Notes under the pieces: model-generated
Database searches by the model: none
Seen by the model: the letters and a program-made list of their open reading frames with translations, nothing else
What the model was told of the DNA's origin: nothing
Made by a program: the position numbers and the translations under genes
DNA from: an uncultured Chromatiaceae bacterium
GTDB taxonomy: Bacteria; Pseudomonadota; Gammaproteobacteria; Enterobacterales; Alteromonadaceae
DNA: 15,916 nt
NCBI GenBank assembly: GCA_946482615.1
Contig: CAMLSF010000091.1
Coordinates: 1-15,916 of the forward strand
Reading direction: 5' to 3'
Part shown: one piece after another, positions 10,062-15,916 of the stretch
Layout: each line of letters starts with the position of its first letter
How positions within the stretch are numbered: position 1 is the first letter of the stretch

Positions 10062-10097
10062 AAAAAAAAACGCGCTTAGCAGCAATCCAAGCGCGTT
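10062..10097 (-). terminator. Strong rho-independent terminator after the 49-codon gene
   Basis: On the minus strand AACGCGCTT pairs perfectly with AAGCGCGTT across an 11-base loop and is followed by a run of nine T residues in all. It lies about 90 bases beyond the stop of the small gene at 10186 and would end a transcript of about 300 bases entering from the right. Confidence 0.85.
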
Positions 10098-10185
10098 CAA
10101 GGGGTTACGTTTTTCAACAACAAGAACTCAGCAAAAAAGTTCAGCGGTAACAAGCTCAGCATGACTTGCTACAGCTTACAAAGCA

Positions 10186-10335
10186 TTATTTCGTGTAGAC
10201 AGCACCGCTCAGGCTTAAAGCACGGCCAATCTGAGCTAAAAACTGATTGATCCGACGCACCAGCAGCAGAGAAGATACGCTGCGCTCTGTAGTGCTAACG
10301 TTAGATTTTTCCACTGTCGTATTGATACTGTTCAT
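10186..10335 (-). CDS. Small protein of unknown function, 49 residues
   Basis: I do not recognise this protein. It opens with a polar Ser/Thr/Asn-rich stretch (MNSINTTVEKSNVSTTERS), then a likely amphipathic basic helix (LLLVRRINQFLAQIGRAL) and a short tail SLSGAVYTK. There is no Cys and no signal peptide. Support for a real gene: ATG at 10335 has GAGG at 10342-10345, six bases upstream, and a strong terminator follows on the same strand. An in-frame ATG at 10368 would give 60 residues but has a weaker ribosome-binding site. It stands alone between yebG and katG on the same strand, separated by terminators on both sides, so it should have its own promoter in the AT-rich 200 bases to its right. 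Alternatively this is a structured small RNA with a chance frame. Confidence 0.6.
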   Translation of the reverse strand: MNSINTTVEKSNVSTTERSVSSLLLVRRINQFLAQIGRALSLSGAVYTK

Positions 10336-10578
10336 GTCCAACCTCGTTAAGTCTGAGAAAGTGTTCATCCGAAAACCAGGTTATTATGCTGCAAATTTAA
10401 CCAGAGCACTAACGAGATAATTTATAGTCTGGACATTAGTTTTTCTAATGAAAAATAACATTCTCTGTCATGATTTATTCAGCTTATTTTCATATTCACT
10501 ATTCAGCGCCACAACAAACAGCCAATAAAAATGCTGTTAAAGCAGTTAACTATGCAAATGAACTCATTTAGAACCAAT

Positions 10579-10612
10579 AAAAAAGGCATAACCAGTTTAT
10601 AGTTATGCCTTT
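10579..10612 (-). terminator. Rho-independent terminator of yebG
   Basis: A perfect 11-bp stem (AAAGGCATAAC / GTTATGCCTTT on the minus strand) with a 9-base loop continues into three more T residues. It lies about 80 bases beyond the yebG stop. Confidence 0.83.
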
Positions 10613-10693
10613 CCAGCAAAAGTTATTCAATTAGCTATGCTAATAAAAAATAAAGGTACACACTATTCAGTAGCCACAGCATCTGCTTGCAAA

Positions 10694-11041
10694 TTAAGCA
10701 GCGAGATCGTCCGTGGCTTCCGTCACTTCTGCCAGTACAACAGCCGCTTTCGTGGTGTCTGTACTCTTGTCTTTTGACTGTTCTTTATCCGCTACCGGAG
10801 CTTTATTGTTTTTGGTTTTCTGATTCAGCGTCTGGATCACCAGTTCTTTTTGCTGCGCTAAATACAGCGCCAGATCTTCGCGTTGTTGCTCATCCGGGAT
10901 CAATTCACTTTGACCCAGCATTAAAAACAGTTCATCAGCTATATCCAGCATCCGGTCATAGGCGTCAGCTTCAGGCTTTGAACTAAACGTCATTTTTTCT
11001 ACTCCAGCACGCTCAACAATGTATTTAATAATAACGGCCAT
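10694..11041 (-). CDS. yebG: YebG family DNA-damage-inducible (SOS) protein
   Basis: A 115-residue homologue of E. coli YebG, a small SOS-regulated protein whose biochemical role is not settled. The first 75 residues follow the family closely: MAVIIKYIVER, EKMTFSSKPEADAYDRMLDIADEL, then DEQQREDLALYLAQQKE. The tail (about 77-115) is a low-complexity, charged, probably disordered extension rich in Lys, Asp, Thr and Ala, longer than the short acidic tail I recall for the about 96-residue E. coli protein. ATG at 11041 has a strong AGGAGG ribosome-binding site. Two LexA boxes overlap its promoter, so DNA-damage induction is well supported by sequence. It is divergent from the dGTPase gene. Confidence 0.93.
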   Translation of the reverse strand: MAVIIKYIVERAGVEKMTFSSKPEADAYDRMLDIADELFLMLGQSELIPDEQQREDLALYLAQQKELVIQTLNQKTKNNKAPVADKEQSKDKSTDTTKAAVVLAEVTEATDDLAA

Positions 11042-11059
11042 AAGTCCTCCTGCTTTTGA

Positions 11060-11079
11060 TACTGAATATTTATACAGTA
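11060..11079. promoter_or_regulatory. LexA box 1, overlapping the yebG -10 region
   Basis: TACTGAATATTTATACAGTA matches the gammaproteobacterial SOS box (CTG-N10-CAG, consensus TACTGTATATATATACAGTA) in all outer positions, with two inner differences. It covers the -10 hexamer of yebG. Confidence 0.9.
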
Positions 11080-11098
11080 ATTACTGTTTATTTGTCCA
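11069..11098 (-). promoter_or_regulatory. yebG: yebG sigma-70 promoter
   Basis: On the minus strand TGGACA (11098-11093) and TATAAA (11074-11069) are separated by 18 bases. The -10 end lies about 28 bases before the yebG ATG. Both hexamers fall within LexA boxes, so LexA should occlude the promoter. Confidence 0.7.
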
Positions 11099-11101
11099 GT
11101 T
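11082..11101. promoter_or_regulatory. LexA box 2, overlapping the yebG -35 region
   Basis: TACTGTTTATTTGTCCAGTT keeps CTG-N10-CAG and the left half TACTGT exactly; the right half (CCAGTT) is weaker. It is 22 bases centre to centre from box 1, about two helical turns, so two LexA dimers could bind the same face. Confidence 0.72.
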
Positions 11102-11212
11102 GTATTTGTAAAAAATACGCATCGCCTCTTTTCTGCTTTTGCCGTAGCATAAAGTAATGATTTAACCTGCCATCAGGTTGAGAATTTCAGGCTAGTGTCA
11201 GAAGGATTTTGT

Positions 11213-12484
11213 ATGCAGCATCTGTGGGCCGAACGCCGTCTTACCGAACAGAGTCAAAGACCAAACGATCACCGTACCCCCTGGCAAAGAGACAGGGCCA
11301 GAATACTGCACTCGGCCGCTTTTCGCCGCCTGCAGGCAAAAACTCAGATTATGGGCATAGGTCAGAATGACTTTTACCGCACCCGCCTGACCCATTCGTT
11401 AGAAGCAGCACAAATAGGCACAGCTTTGGTCGCTCAGTTAAGTTACCAGCAAGAAGACCCGGCGCTGCGGTCCTTGTTAGCGCAGGACAGCCTGATGGAA
11501 GCTTTGTGTCTGGCGCACGATTTAGGCCACCCACCTTTTGGTCACGGCGGCGAAAAAGCGCTGAACGCCTGCATGCAACAATTTGGCGGCTTTGAAGGCA
11601 ACGGCCAGACCTTACGTATTGTCGGCAAACTGGAACCTTACACTGCCAGTGGTGGTATGAATTTAAGCCGCCGTACTTTATTAGGTTTATTAAAGTATCC
11701 GATAGTACAACCTGCTCCTGACCAGTTTGAACAAGGCCTCACCGTTAAACCCTGCAAAGCCATTTATGCCGCAGACAGTGATTTACTGGACTGGATCTTA
11801 AGCCCCTTGTCGGAGGCGGATCGCAGTGCTTTTCAGCGCACGGAAAGACTGACCAAAGCTCCTTTCTTAAAGTCGCTGTATAAATCTCTGGATGCGTCCA
11901 TTATGGAACTGGCCGATGATATAGCCTACGGTGTGCATGACTTAGAAGATGCGATAGTGACAGGCACTGTAACCATTGAACACTGGCGCCGTTTGGCTGA
12001 ACCCGAAATGGTGAAGTTACCCGCTGATATTGCCAGCGCTTTGAAACATATCAGTCAAAAATTATTTATACCCGAACATCATATTCGTAAAGATGCCATT
12101 GGCGCACTGGTGAATTTGCTGATCACCAGCATTGAGTTGTATCAGTCGCTGCCGGACAGTCAGGATCCATTGATCCGTTACAATGCACGACTACCAGAGC
12201 CACAGCAGCAGTTGCTGCAACTTTTAAAAAGCTTTGTGTATGAAGCCGTTATTTTATCGCCCGATGTGCAAAGGGGCGAATACAAAGGCCAGCAAATTGT
12301 CCGCTCATTGTTTGAAGCCTTTAGTTCAGAGGCAGAACGTTTGTTGCCCGCCAATACCAAAAACCGCTGGCTGCTGGCGGACAACAAACAGAGCCAGATG
12401 CGGGTTATTTGTGATTATGTGTCAGGTATGACAGATGAGTATGCACTGCGTATGCATCAGCAATTGTTCGCTGCATCTTTGTGA
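11213..12484 (+). CDS. dgt: dGTP triphosphohydrolase (HD-domain dGTPase-like)
   Basis: A 423-residue HD-superfamily enzyme expected to cleave dGTP (or other dNTPs) to the deoxynucleoside and triphosphate. The metal site is complete: His61 in RLTHSLEAAQIG, His102-Asp103 in AHDLGHPPFGHGGE and Asp235 or Asp236 in MELADDIAYGVHDLEDAI. The N-terminal WQRDRARILHSAAFRRLQAKTQ is typical of the shorter dGTPase-like family, not of the longer E. coli Dgt; the gene symbol is therefore by family only. ATG at 11213 is chosen for AAGGA about 7 bases upstream; GTG at 11195 is in frame but has no good site. Members of this group of enzymes have been reported to protect against phages by emptying the dGTP pool. 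The patatin-like gene starts 39 bases after its stop, suggesting co-transcription. The LexA boxes lie 112 bases upstream, so SOS influence is possible. Confidence 0.92.
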   Translation: MQHLWAERRLTEQSQRPNDHRTPWQRDRARILHSAAFRRLQAKTQIMGIGQNDFYRTRLTHSLEAAQIGTALVAQLSYQQEDPALRSLLAQDSLMEALCLAHDLGHPPFGHGGEKALNACMQQFGGFEGNGQTLRIVGKLEPYTASGGMNLSRRTLLGLLKYPIVQPAPDQFEQGLTVKPCKAIYAADSDLLDWILSPLSEADRSAFQRTERLTKAPFLKSLYKSLDASIMELADDIAYGVHDLEDAIVTGTVTIEHWRRLAEPEMVKLPADIASALKHISQKLFIPEHHIRKDAIGALVNLLITSIELYQSLPDSQDPLIRYNARLPEPQQQLLQLLKSFVYEAVILSPDVQRGEYKGQQIVRSLFEAFSSEAERLLPANTKNRWLLADNKQSQMRVICDYVSGMTDEYALRMHQQLFAASL

Positions 12485-12523
12485 GTTTTGTTTTATATAG
12501 TTCTATGGGAGGGAAAAAACCGG

Positions 12524-13561
12524 GTGACACAGTCAACTTTAAGAGTACTGGCGGGAGCCACTGCCTTTGAACATCTGCAACAACATGGCTTACGTCAACA
12601 GGATATCCATTTAGTTTTAGGGGCCAGTGGCGGCCCTAAATGGTTTTGTTTATATGGTTTGGATCAGTATCTGTTTGGCGAGTTTTTTAAAGACAGAAAC
12701 ACGCCTTTATCTTTGGTCGGCAGTTCGGCCGGTGCCTGGCGTTTTGCCTGCGTCACACAGCAAAACCCGGCCGCTGCGACTGAACGTTTTGCCAGGGCCT
12801 ACAGCACTTTATGTTTTCCACCCAAGGCGGGTATTGATGAAATCACCTCCACCTCAGCTTCAGTGCTGGATCAGGTATTTCCTGATGATGAGGCCATAGC
12901 GCAAGTGCTGAATAACCCTGTGTTGCAACTGAATTTTATTGCTGCCCGTGAAGTGAAAGTAAGAAAATCAGAACGCAAAGCAGCACAACTAAGGCGTTTG
13001 CTGTTAGCAGCAGGCGCTAATTTGCTAAAACCCGCCTTGCTGCAAAAGTTCTACAAAAGAGTAGTGATGCAAAATCACACTAATTCAGCTTTGCTGCAAC
13101 AGGTACCACACGAAGCTTACCCACTGACAGCGGAGAACTTTAAAGCTAGTTTACTGGCCTCAGGTTCTATTCCTATGGTGATGCATCCGGTGAAAGATCC
13201 TGCAGGTTTGCCAGCAGGTTTATATATGGACGGTGGTTTACTGGATTACCACCTGACCTTGCCTTATCAGCAGCAAGGTTTGATTTTATATCCACACTTT
13301 TATCCGTACCTGATCCCCGGCTGGTTTGATAAATCCCTGCCCTGGCGCCGTGCTAAAGCGGCGCAAATGGATAAGATGATTTTGTTGTGTCCCTCACAAT
13401 CCTGGGTGAAATCTTTGCCCTATGGCAAAATTCCGGACCGCAAAGACTTCGACAAACTGACAGACCCACAACGCCTGCAGTATTGGGCCATAGTACTGGA
13501 GCGCTCAAAAGAGCTGGCGGAGGATTTAAAAAGCGGCAATTATCTGCTGGAGAAACTTTAA
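12524..13561 (+). CDS. Patatin-like phospholipase
   Basis: A 345-residue protein of the patatin-like lipase superfamily, which uses a Ser-Asp dyad to hydrolyse acyl esters of lipids. The glycine-rich oxyanion segment is GASGGPKW (33-40), the nucleophile elbow GSSAG lies at 66-70 (Ser68), and the catalytic Asp is in YMDGGLLDYH (Asp236). No signal peptide is seen, so a cytosolic or membrane-associated location is likely; a basic patch around 144-160 and 175-180 could contact membranes. GTG at 12524 is taken as the start because GGGAGGG lies about 9 bases upstream; a TTG at 12488 is in frame but unsupported. It directly follows the dGTPase gene. Its stop overlaps the stop of the convergent acetyltransferase gene by 3 bases within 13558-13561. 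The physiological substrate is unknown. Confidence 0.87.
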   Translation: MTQSTLRVLAGATAFEHLQQHGLRQQDIHLVLGASGGPKWFCLYGLDQYLFGEFFKDRNTPLSLVGSSAGAWRFACVTQQNPAAATERFARAYSTLCFPPKAGIDEITSTSASVLDQVFPDDEAIAQVLNNPVLQLNFIAAREVKVRKSERKAAQLRRLLLAAGANLLKPALLQKFYKRVVMQNHTNSALLQQVPHEAYPLTAENFKASLLASGSIPMVMHPVKDPAGLPAGLYMDGGLLDYHLTLPYQQQGLILYPHFYPYLIPGWFDKSLPWRRAKAAQMDKMILLCPSQSWVKSLPYGKIPDRKDFDKLTDPQRLQYWAIVLERSKELAEDLKSGNYLLEKL

Positions 13562-14052
13562 GTTTTGATCATATAACAGGCTATTTCAGGCAAATAAGTA
13601 TCCAGAATAGCCTGCTGCTCTGCAGTGACATCAGTCACTTTGACAAAACCCTGTTTTGCCCAATAGCCTTCAGCACCCTGCACTGCCACCAAAGCCAAAG
13701 CCTGCAAGCCCATATGTTTAGCTTCAGTATCAGCATGAGCAAGTAACTTGGGAGCCAGAGACTGGCCACGAAAATCGCCGGAAACAGCCATATCATGCAG
13801 GTACAGGCAGTTGGTATTTTGATAAACAGGAAAAGCTGCAGCTAAAGGTGTAATGCGGCCAAGCACCGACGGATAAGCCAGCAGATAACCAGCCATCTGC
13901 CGCCCAACAAAATAGCCCCAGCAGGTCTGAGAAAACGCAGAAATTCGTTCTGACATCACAGCAGCAGACTCAACCAGTTCTTCGTTGTAGCAGCTTTGCT
14001 GCACCAGCATCAGTTCTGGTACATCAGCAGCAGATAAAATAGACACAGACAT
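13558..14052 (-). CDS. GNAT family N-acetyltransferase
   Basis: A 164-residue protein with the GNAT fold, which transfers an acetyl group from acetyl-CoA to an amine; the acceptor is unknown. The core is strand beta-4 YLHDMAVSGDFRG followed by the pyrophosphate-binding loop RGQSLA (95-100). The usual Gly at the fourth position (RGQGxG/A) is Ser here. Motif B is seen as ALVAVQGAEGYWAKQGFVK, the common C-terminal signature. ATG at 14052 is chosen as the first Met in a run of possible starts (TTG GTG TAT GTG ATG); no strong ribosome-binding site separates them. It sits downstream of a terminator that isolates it from the small secreted protein gene. Its 3' end overlaps the patatin-like gene. Confidence 0.85.
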   Translation of the reverse strand: MSVSILSAADVPELMLVQQSCYNEELVESAAVMSERISAFSQTCWGYFVGRQMAGYLLAYPSVLGRITPLAAAFPVYQNTNCLYLHDMAVSGDFRGQSLAPKLLAHADTEAKHMGLQALALVAVQGAEGYWAKQGFVKVTDVTAEQQAILDTYLPEIACYMIKT

Positions 14053-14065
14053 CACATACACCAAT

Positions 14066-14099
14066 AAAAAACACCACCTGTTCAGCTAGAGACAAGTGG
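14066..14099 (-). terminator. Rho-independent terminator after the small secreted protein gene
   Basis: On the minus strand CCACTTGT pairs with ACAGGTGG (one G-T wobble) across a 10-base loop and is followed by TG and six T residues. It lies just beyond the stop at 14136 and just before the acetyltransferase start. Confidence 0.65.
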
Positions 14100-14135
14100 C
14101 TTTTCAGACTACAAGCTACAGAATTTTTTTGAGTC

Positions 14136-14540
14136 TTAGTTCAGGCTTTTTAACAGTGCCTGATCTAAACCATCACCGGTTAATAATTTTACAATGGCTT
14201 TGCAGTGATCCAGCGTAAAGTCCCCTTCGCTAATTTGCAGATTTAAGGCTTCACGACGTTTTTGCACTACAGCAGACAAAGTTTTATTATCGGCGTCGGC
14301 ACCTTTTAGTTTTTGTTCCAACTTGGCCAGCCATGGGTACAGCTGCTTTTCCGCATCATAAGCCTGTTGGCGAATTTCCGGATGATAATCTTCGCAGGCA
14401 TTCAGGTTTAATAAGTAAAAATTCAGATAACCAGCAACGGTCAGATACTGGTAGTCTACTGTTTCAGCTTTTACTGCAGAAGACAATGTTGCAGAACTTA
14501 AACATAAAGCGGCGAACAGGCTGTAACCTAACTTCTTCAT
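14136..14540 (-). CDS. Small secreted protein of unknown function
   Basis: I do not recognise this 134-residue protein. It has a clear Sec signal peptide (MKKLGYSLFAALCLSSATLSSAVKAE, cut after VKA) and a mature part of about 109 residues that looks all-helical. The mature part has two cysteines (Cys49 and Cys113) that could form one disulfide in the periplasm. A positively charged segment (QKRREALNLQ) precedes the second Cys. ATG at 14540 has a GGGGAG ribosome-binding site. It stands as a single gene with a terminator downstream and gives no hint of a partner. The call as a real secreted protein is firm, its job unknown. Confidence 0.82.
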   Translation of the reverse strand: MKKLGYSLFAALCLSSATLSSAVKAETVDYQYLTVAGYLNFYLLNLNACEDYHPEIRQQAYDAEKQLYPWLAKLEQKLKGADADNKTLSAVVQKRREALNLQISEGDFTLDHCKAIVKLLTGDGLDQALLKSLN

Positions 14541-14587
14541 CTAAGGCTCCCCTAAAAAATCGTAAATTCGATAACCAATCTACAGAG

Positions 14588-14656
14588 AATAACCTGCCTT
14601 TTCAACACAGCAGGTTATTTATAAGCCGTAAATTTAGAAATAGGCTTACGGCCTAT
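14588..14656. terminator. Two inverted repeats between prpF and the small secreted protein gene, possible terminators
   Basis: A perfect 10-bp stem (AATAACCTGC / GCAGGTTATT, 14588-14597 with 14610-14619, 12-base loop) is followed by a second hairpin (ATAGGC TTACG GCCTAT, 14640-14656). The second one is closer to the prpF stop and is followed on the minus strand by TTTCTAAATTT. Neither has a clean T-tract, so a role in ending the prp transcript is likely but not certain. Confidence 0.5.
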
Positions 14657-14678
14657 CAATTTTTGCATTTAAGCCAGA

Positions 14679-15872
14679 TTACAAGGTATCGGCAGGCACA
14701 CGTACCCAGCCTTCCATTAATACCCGTGCACTGCGGCTCATAATAGCTTTAGTGACTTTCCATTCACCTGATACTAAAGCCGCTTCTGCGCCCACTCTTA
14801 AGGTGCCGGACGGATGGCCAAAACGCACTGCTTTACGCTTAACACCACCAGCGGCCAGATTAACTAAAGTGCCTGGAATAGCTGCTGCAGTGCCAATGGC
14901 CACAGCAGCTGTGCCCATCATGGCATGGTGCAGTTTGCCCATAGACAAAGCCCGCACCACCAAATCGATATCGCCTGTAGTCACAGCTTTGCCACTGGAC
15001 GAAACATAGGGCGTCGCTGGCGCTACAAAAGCCACCTTAGGTGTATGTTGCCGGGTTTTGGCTTCATCTATATGGCTGATTAAACCCATTTTGACAGCAC
15101 CATAAGCGCGGATAGTTTCAAACATGGCCAGAGCTTTGGCGTCGCTGTTAATCGCATCCTGCAGCTCAGTGCCTGTATAGCCTATGTCTTTGGCGTTGAC
15201 AAAAATAGTTGGAATTCCGGCGTTAATCAGAGTGGCCTTAAAAGTGCCTACACCAGGCACTTCCAGATCATCCACCAGATTGCCGGTTGGGAACATGGAA
15301 CCACCCCCCTCGCCGTCTTCATCAGCGGCTGGGTCAATAAATTCCAGTTGCACTTCAGCGGCAGGGAAAGTCACCCCATCCAGTTCAAAGTCGCCCGACT
15401 CCTGCACTTCTCCGTTTAGCATAGGCACATGAGCAATAATGGTTTTGCCGATATTGGCCTGCCAAATCCGCACTGTGGCTTTACCATTTGCTGGAATACG
15501 GCTGGCGTCGACTAAACCTGCGCTGATGGCAAAAGAGCCGACAGCTGCGGATAAATTGCCGCAGTTACCGCTCCAGTCGACAAAAGCTTTGTCGATAGAG
15601 ACCTGTCCGAACAAGTAGTCGACATCATGATCGGCTTTGCTGCTTTTGGATAAAATCACGGTTTTACTGGTACTGGAGGTCGCACCGCCCATACCATCAA
15701 TTTGTTTGCCATACGGATCCGGACTGCCAATCACTCTCAGCAGCAGCGCATCGCGCGCTGCTCCCGGAGTTTGAGCGGCCTCTGGCAAATCCTGCAGACG
15801 GAAAAATACCCCTTTGCTGGTACCACCACGGATATAAGTGGCTGGGATTTTTAGTTGAGGTAAATAACTCAT
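14679..15872 (-). CDS. prpF: 2-methylaconitate cis-trans isomerase
   Basis: A 397-residue PrpF that isomerises the 2-methylaconitate made by AcnD so that the methylcitrate cycle of propionate breakdown can continue. It has the diaminopimelate-epimerase-like fold in two halves. The N-terminal signature is ATYIRGGTSKGVFF. Lys70 (SSTSK) and Cys104 (WSGNCGNLSAAVG) correspond, allowing a 3-residue offset, to the catalytic-site Lys73 and Cys107 I recall for the Shewanella enzyme. Length and both halves are intact. ATG at 15872 follows an AGGGA ribosome-binding site, 8 bases after the acnD stop, so the two are co-transcribed. It is likely the last gene of a prp operon that lies to the right of the window. 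Confidence 0.96.
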   Translation of the reverse strand: MSYLPQLKIPATYIRGGTSKGVFFRLQDLPEAAQTPGAARDALLLRVIGSPDPYGKQIDGMGGATSSTSKTVILSKSSKADHDVDYLFGQVSIDKAFVDWSGNCGNLSAAVGSFAISAGLVDASRIPANGKATVRIWQANIGKTIIAHVPMLNGEVQESGDFELDGVTFPAAEVQLEFIDPAADEDGEGGGSMFPTGNLVDDLEVPGVGTFKATLINAGIPTIFVNAKDIGYTGTELQDAINSDAKALAMFETIRAYGAVKMGLISHIDEAKTRQHTPKVAFVAPATPYVSSSGKAVTTGDIDLVVRALSMGKLHHAMMGTAAVAIGTAAAIPGTLVNLAAGGVKRKAVRFGHPSGTLRVGAEAALVSGEWKVTKAIMSRSARVLMEGWVRVPADTL

Positions 15873-15880
15873 AGTTTTCC

Positions 15881-15916
15881 CTACACCTTAGCTTCAAGGA
15901 AGTCTTTGGCAAAACG
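15881..15916 (-). CDS. acnD: C-terminal end of Fe/S-dependent 2-methylcitrate dehydratase AcnD (partial)
   Basis: The last 11 codons and TAG stop of a gene entering from the right encode RFAKDFLEAKV, which fits the C-terminus of AcnD. The identification rests on this short match plus the tight linkage to prpF, since acnD-prpF pairs are the known arrangement where PrpF is present. Most of the gene lies outside the window. Confidence 0.75.
   Translation of the reverse strand, partial: RFAKDFLEAKV

Noticed and set aside
10369..10578. Possible small RNA or extra gene in the AT-rich stretch between the small gene and the yebG terminator
   Set aside because: No frame of note and only a short ATTAG/CTAAT hairpin; best read as the promoter region of the small gene.
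11213..13561. Reading the dGTPase and patatin-like genes as a CBASS-type system
   Set aside because: There is no nucleotide cyclase or accessory gene, and the dGTPase is not a cyclase; kept only as a looser defence hypothesis.

Overview
The window looks like the chromosome of a gammaproteobacterium in the Alteromonadales/Chromatiales range. A Rheinheimera-like organism is my best guess. The guess rests on a YebG-type SOS protein with LexA boxes of the E. coli type, a chromosomal katG, a PrpF/AcnD-type methylcitrate pathway and moderate GC, not on a database search. I see no mobile element, CRISPR array, tRNA or rRNA.

Layout. Bases 2-988 hold the 3' part of a secreted alpha/beta hydrolase (+). 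Bases 1043-1960 hold a secreted double-thioredoxin-fold protein (-). Bases 2223-5406 hold a compact three-gene operon (+): a DUF1080 protein (3-keto-glycoside hydrolase/lyase family), a GMC flavoprotein with a probable [3Fe-4S] cysteine motif, and a Tat-lipoprotein small subunit of the gluconate 2-dehydrogenase subunit 3 family. It ends in a strong terminator. Bases 7246-5458 (-) hold a likely operon of DUF4256, an OXA-type class D beta-lactamase and DUF1801. katG (-) follows with its own terminator. Next come a gene-poor stretch, a small 49-codon gene with its own Shine-Dalgarno and terminator, and yebG (-), whose promoter is covered by two LexA boxes. Diverging from yebG are a dGTPase and a patatin-like phospholipase (+). 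The right end, all on the - strand, holds a GNAT acetyltransferase, a small secreted protein of unknown function, prpF and the last codons of acnD.

How the genes may work together. The 2223-5406 operon reads as a periplasmic glycoside 3-oxidation and cleavage module. The flavoprotein/small-subunit pair would oxidise C3 of a glucoside, and the DUF1080 protein would split the 3-keto product. A candidate LacI-family operator lies upstream. The yebG/dGTPase divergent region suggests DNA-damage control of at least yebG, and the dGTPase belongs to a broad family whose members include anti-phage enzymes. The acnD-prpF pair is the end of a propionate (2-methylcitrate) operon entering from the right. 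The rest looks like ordinary housekeeping or stress genes.
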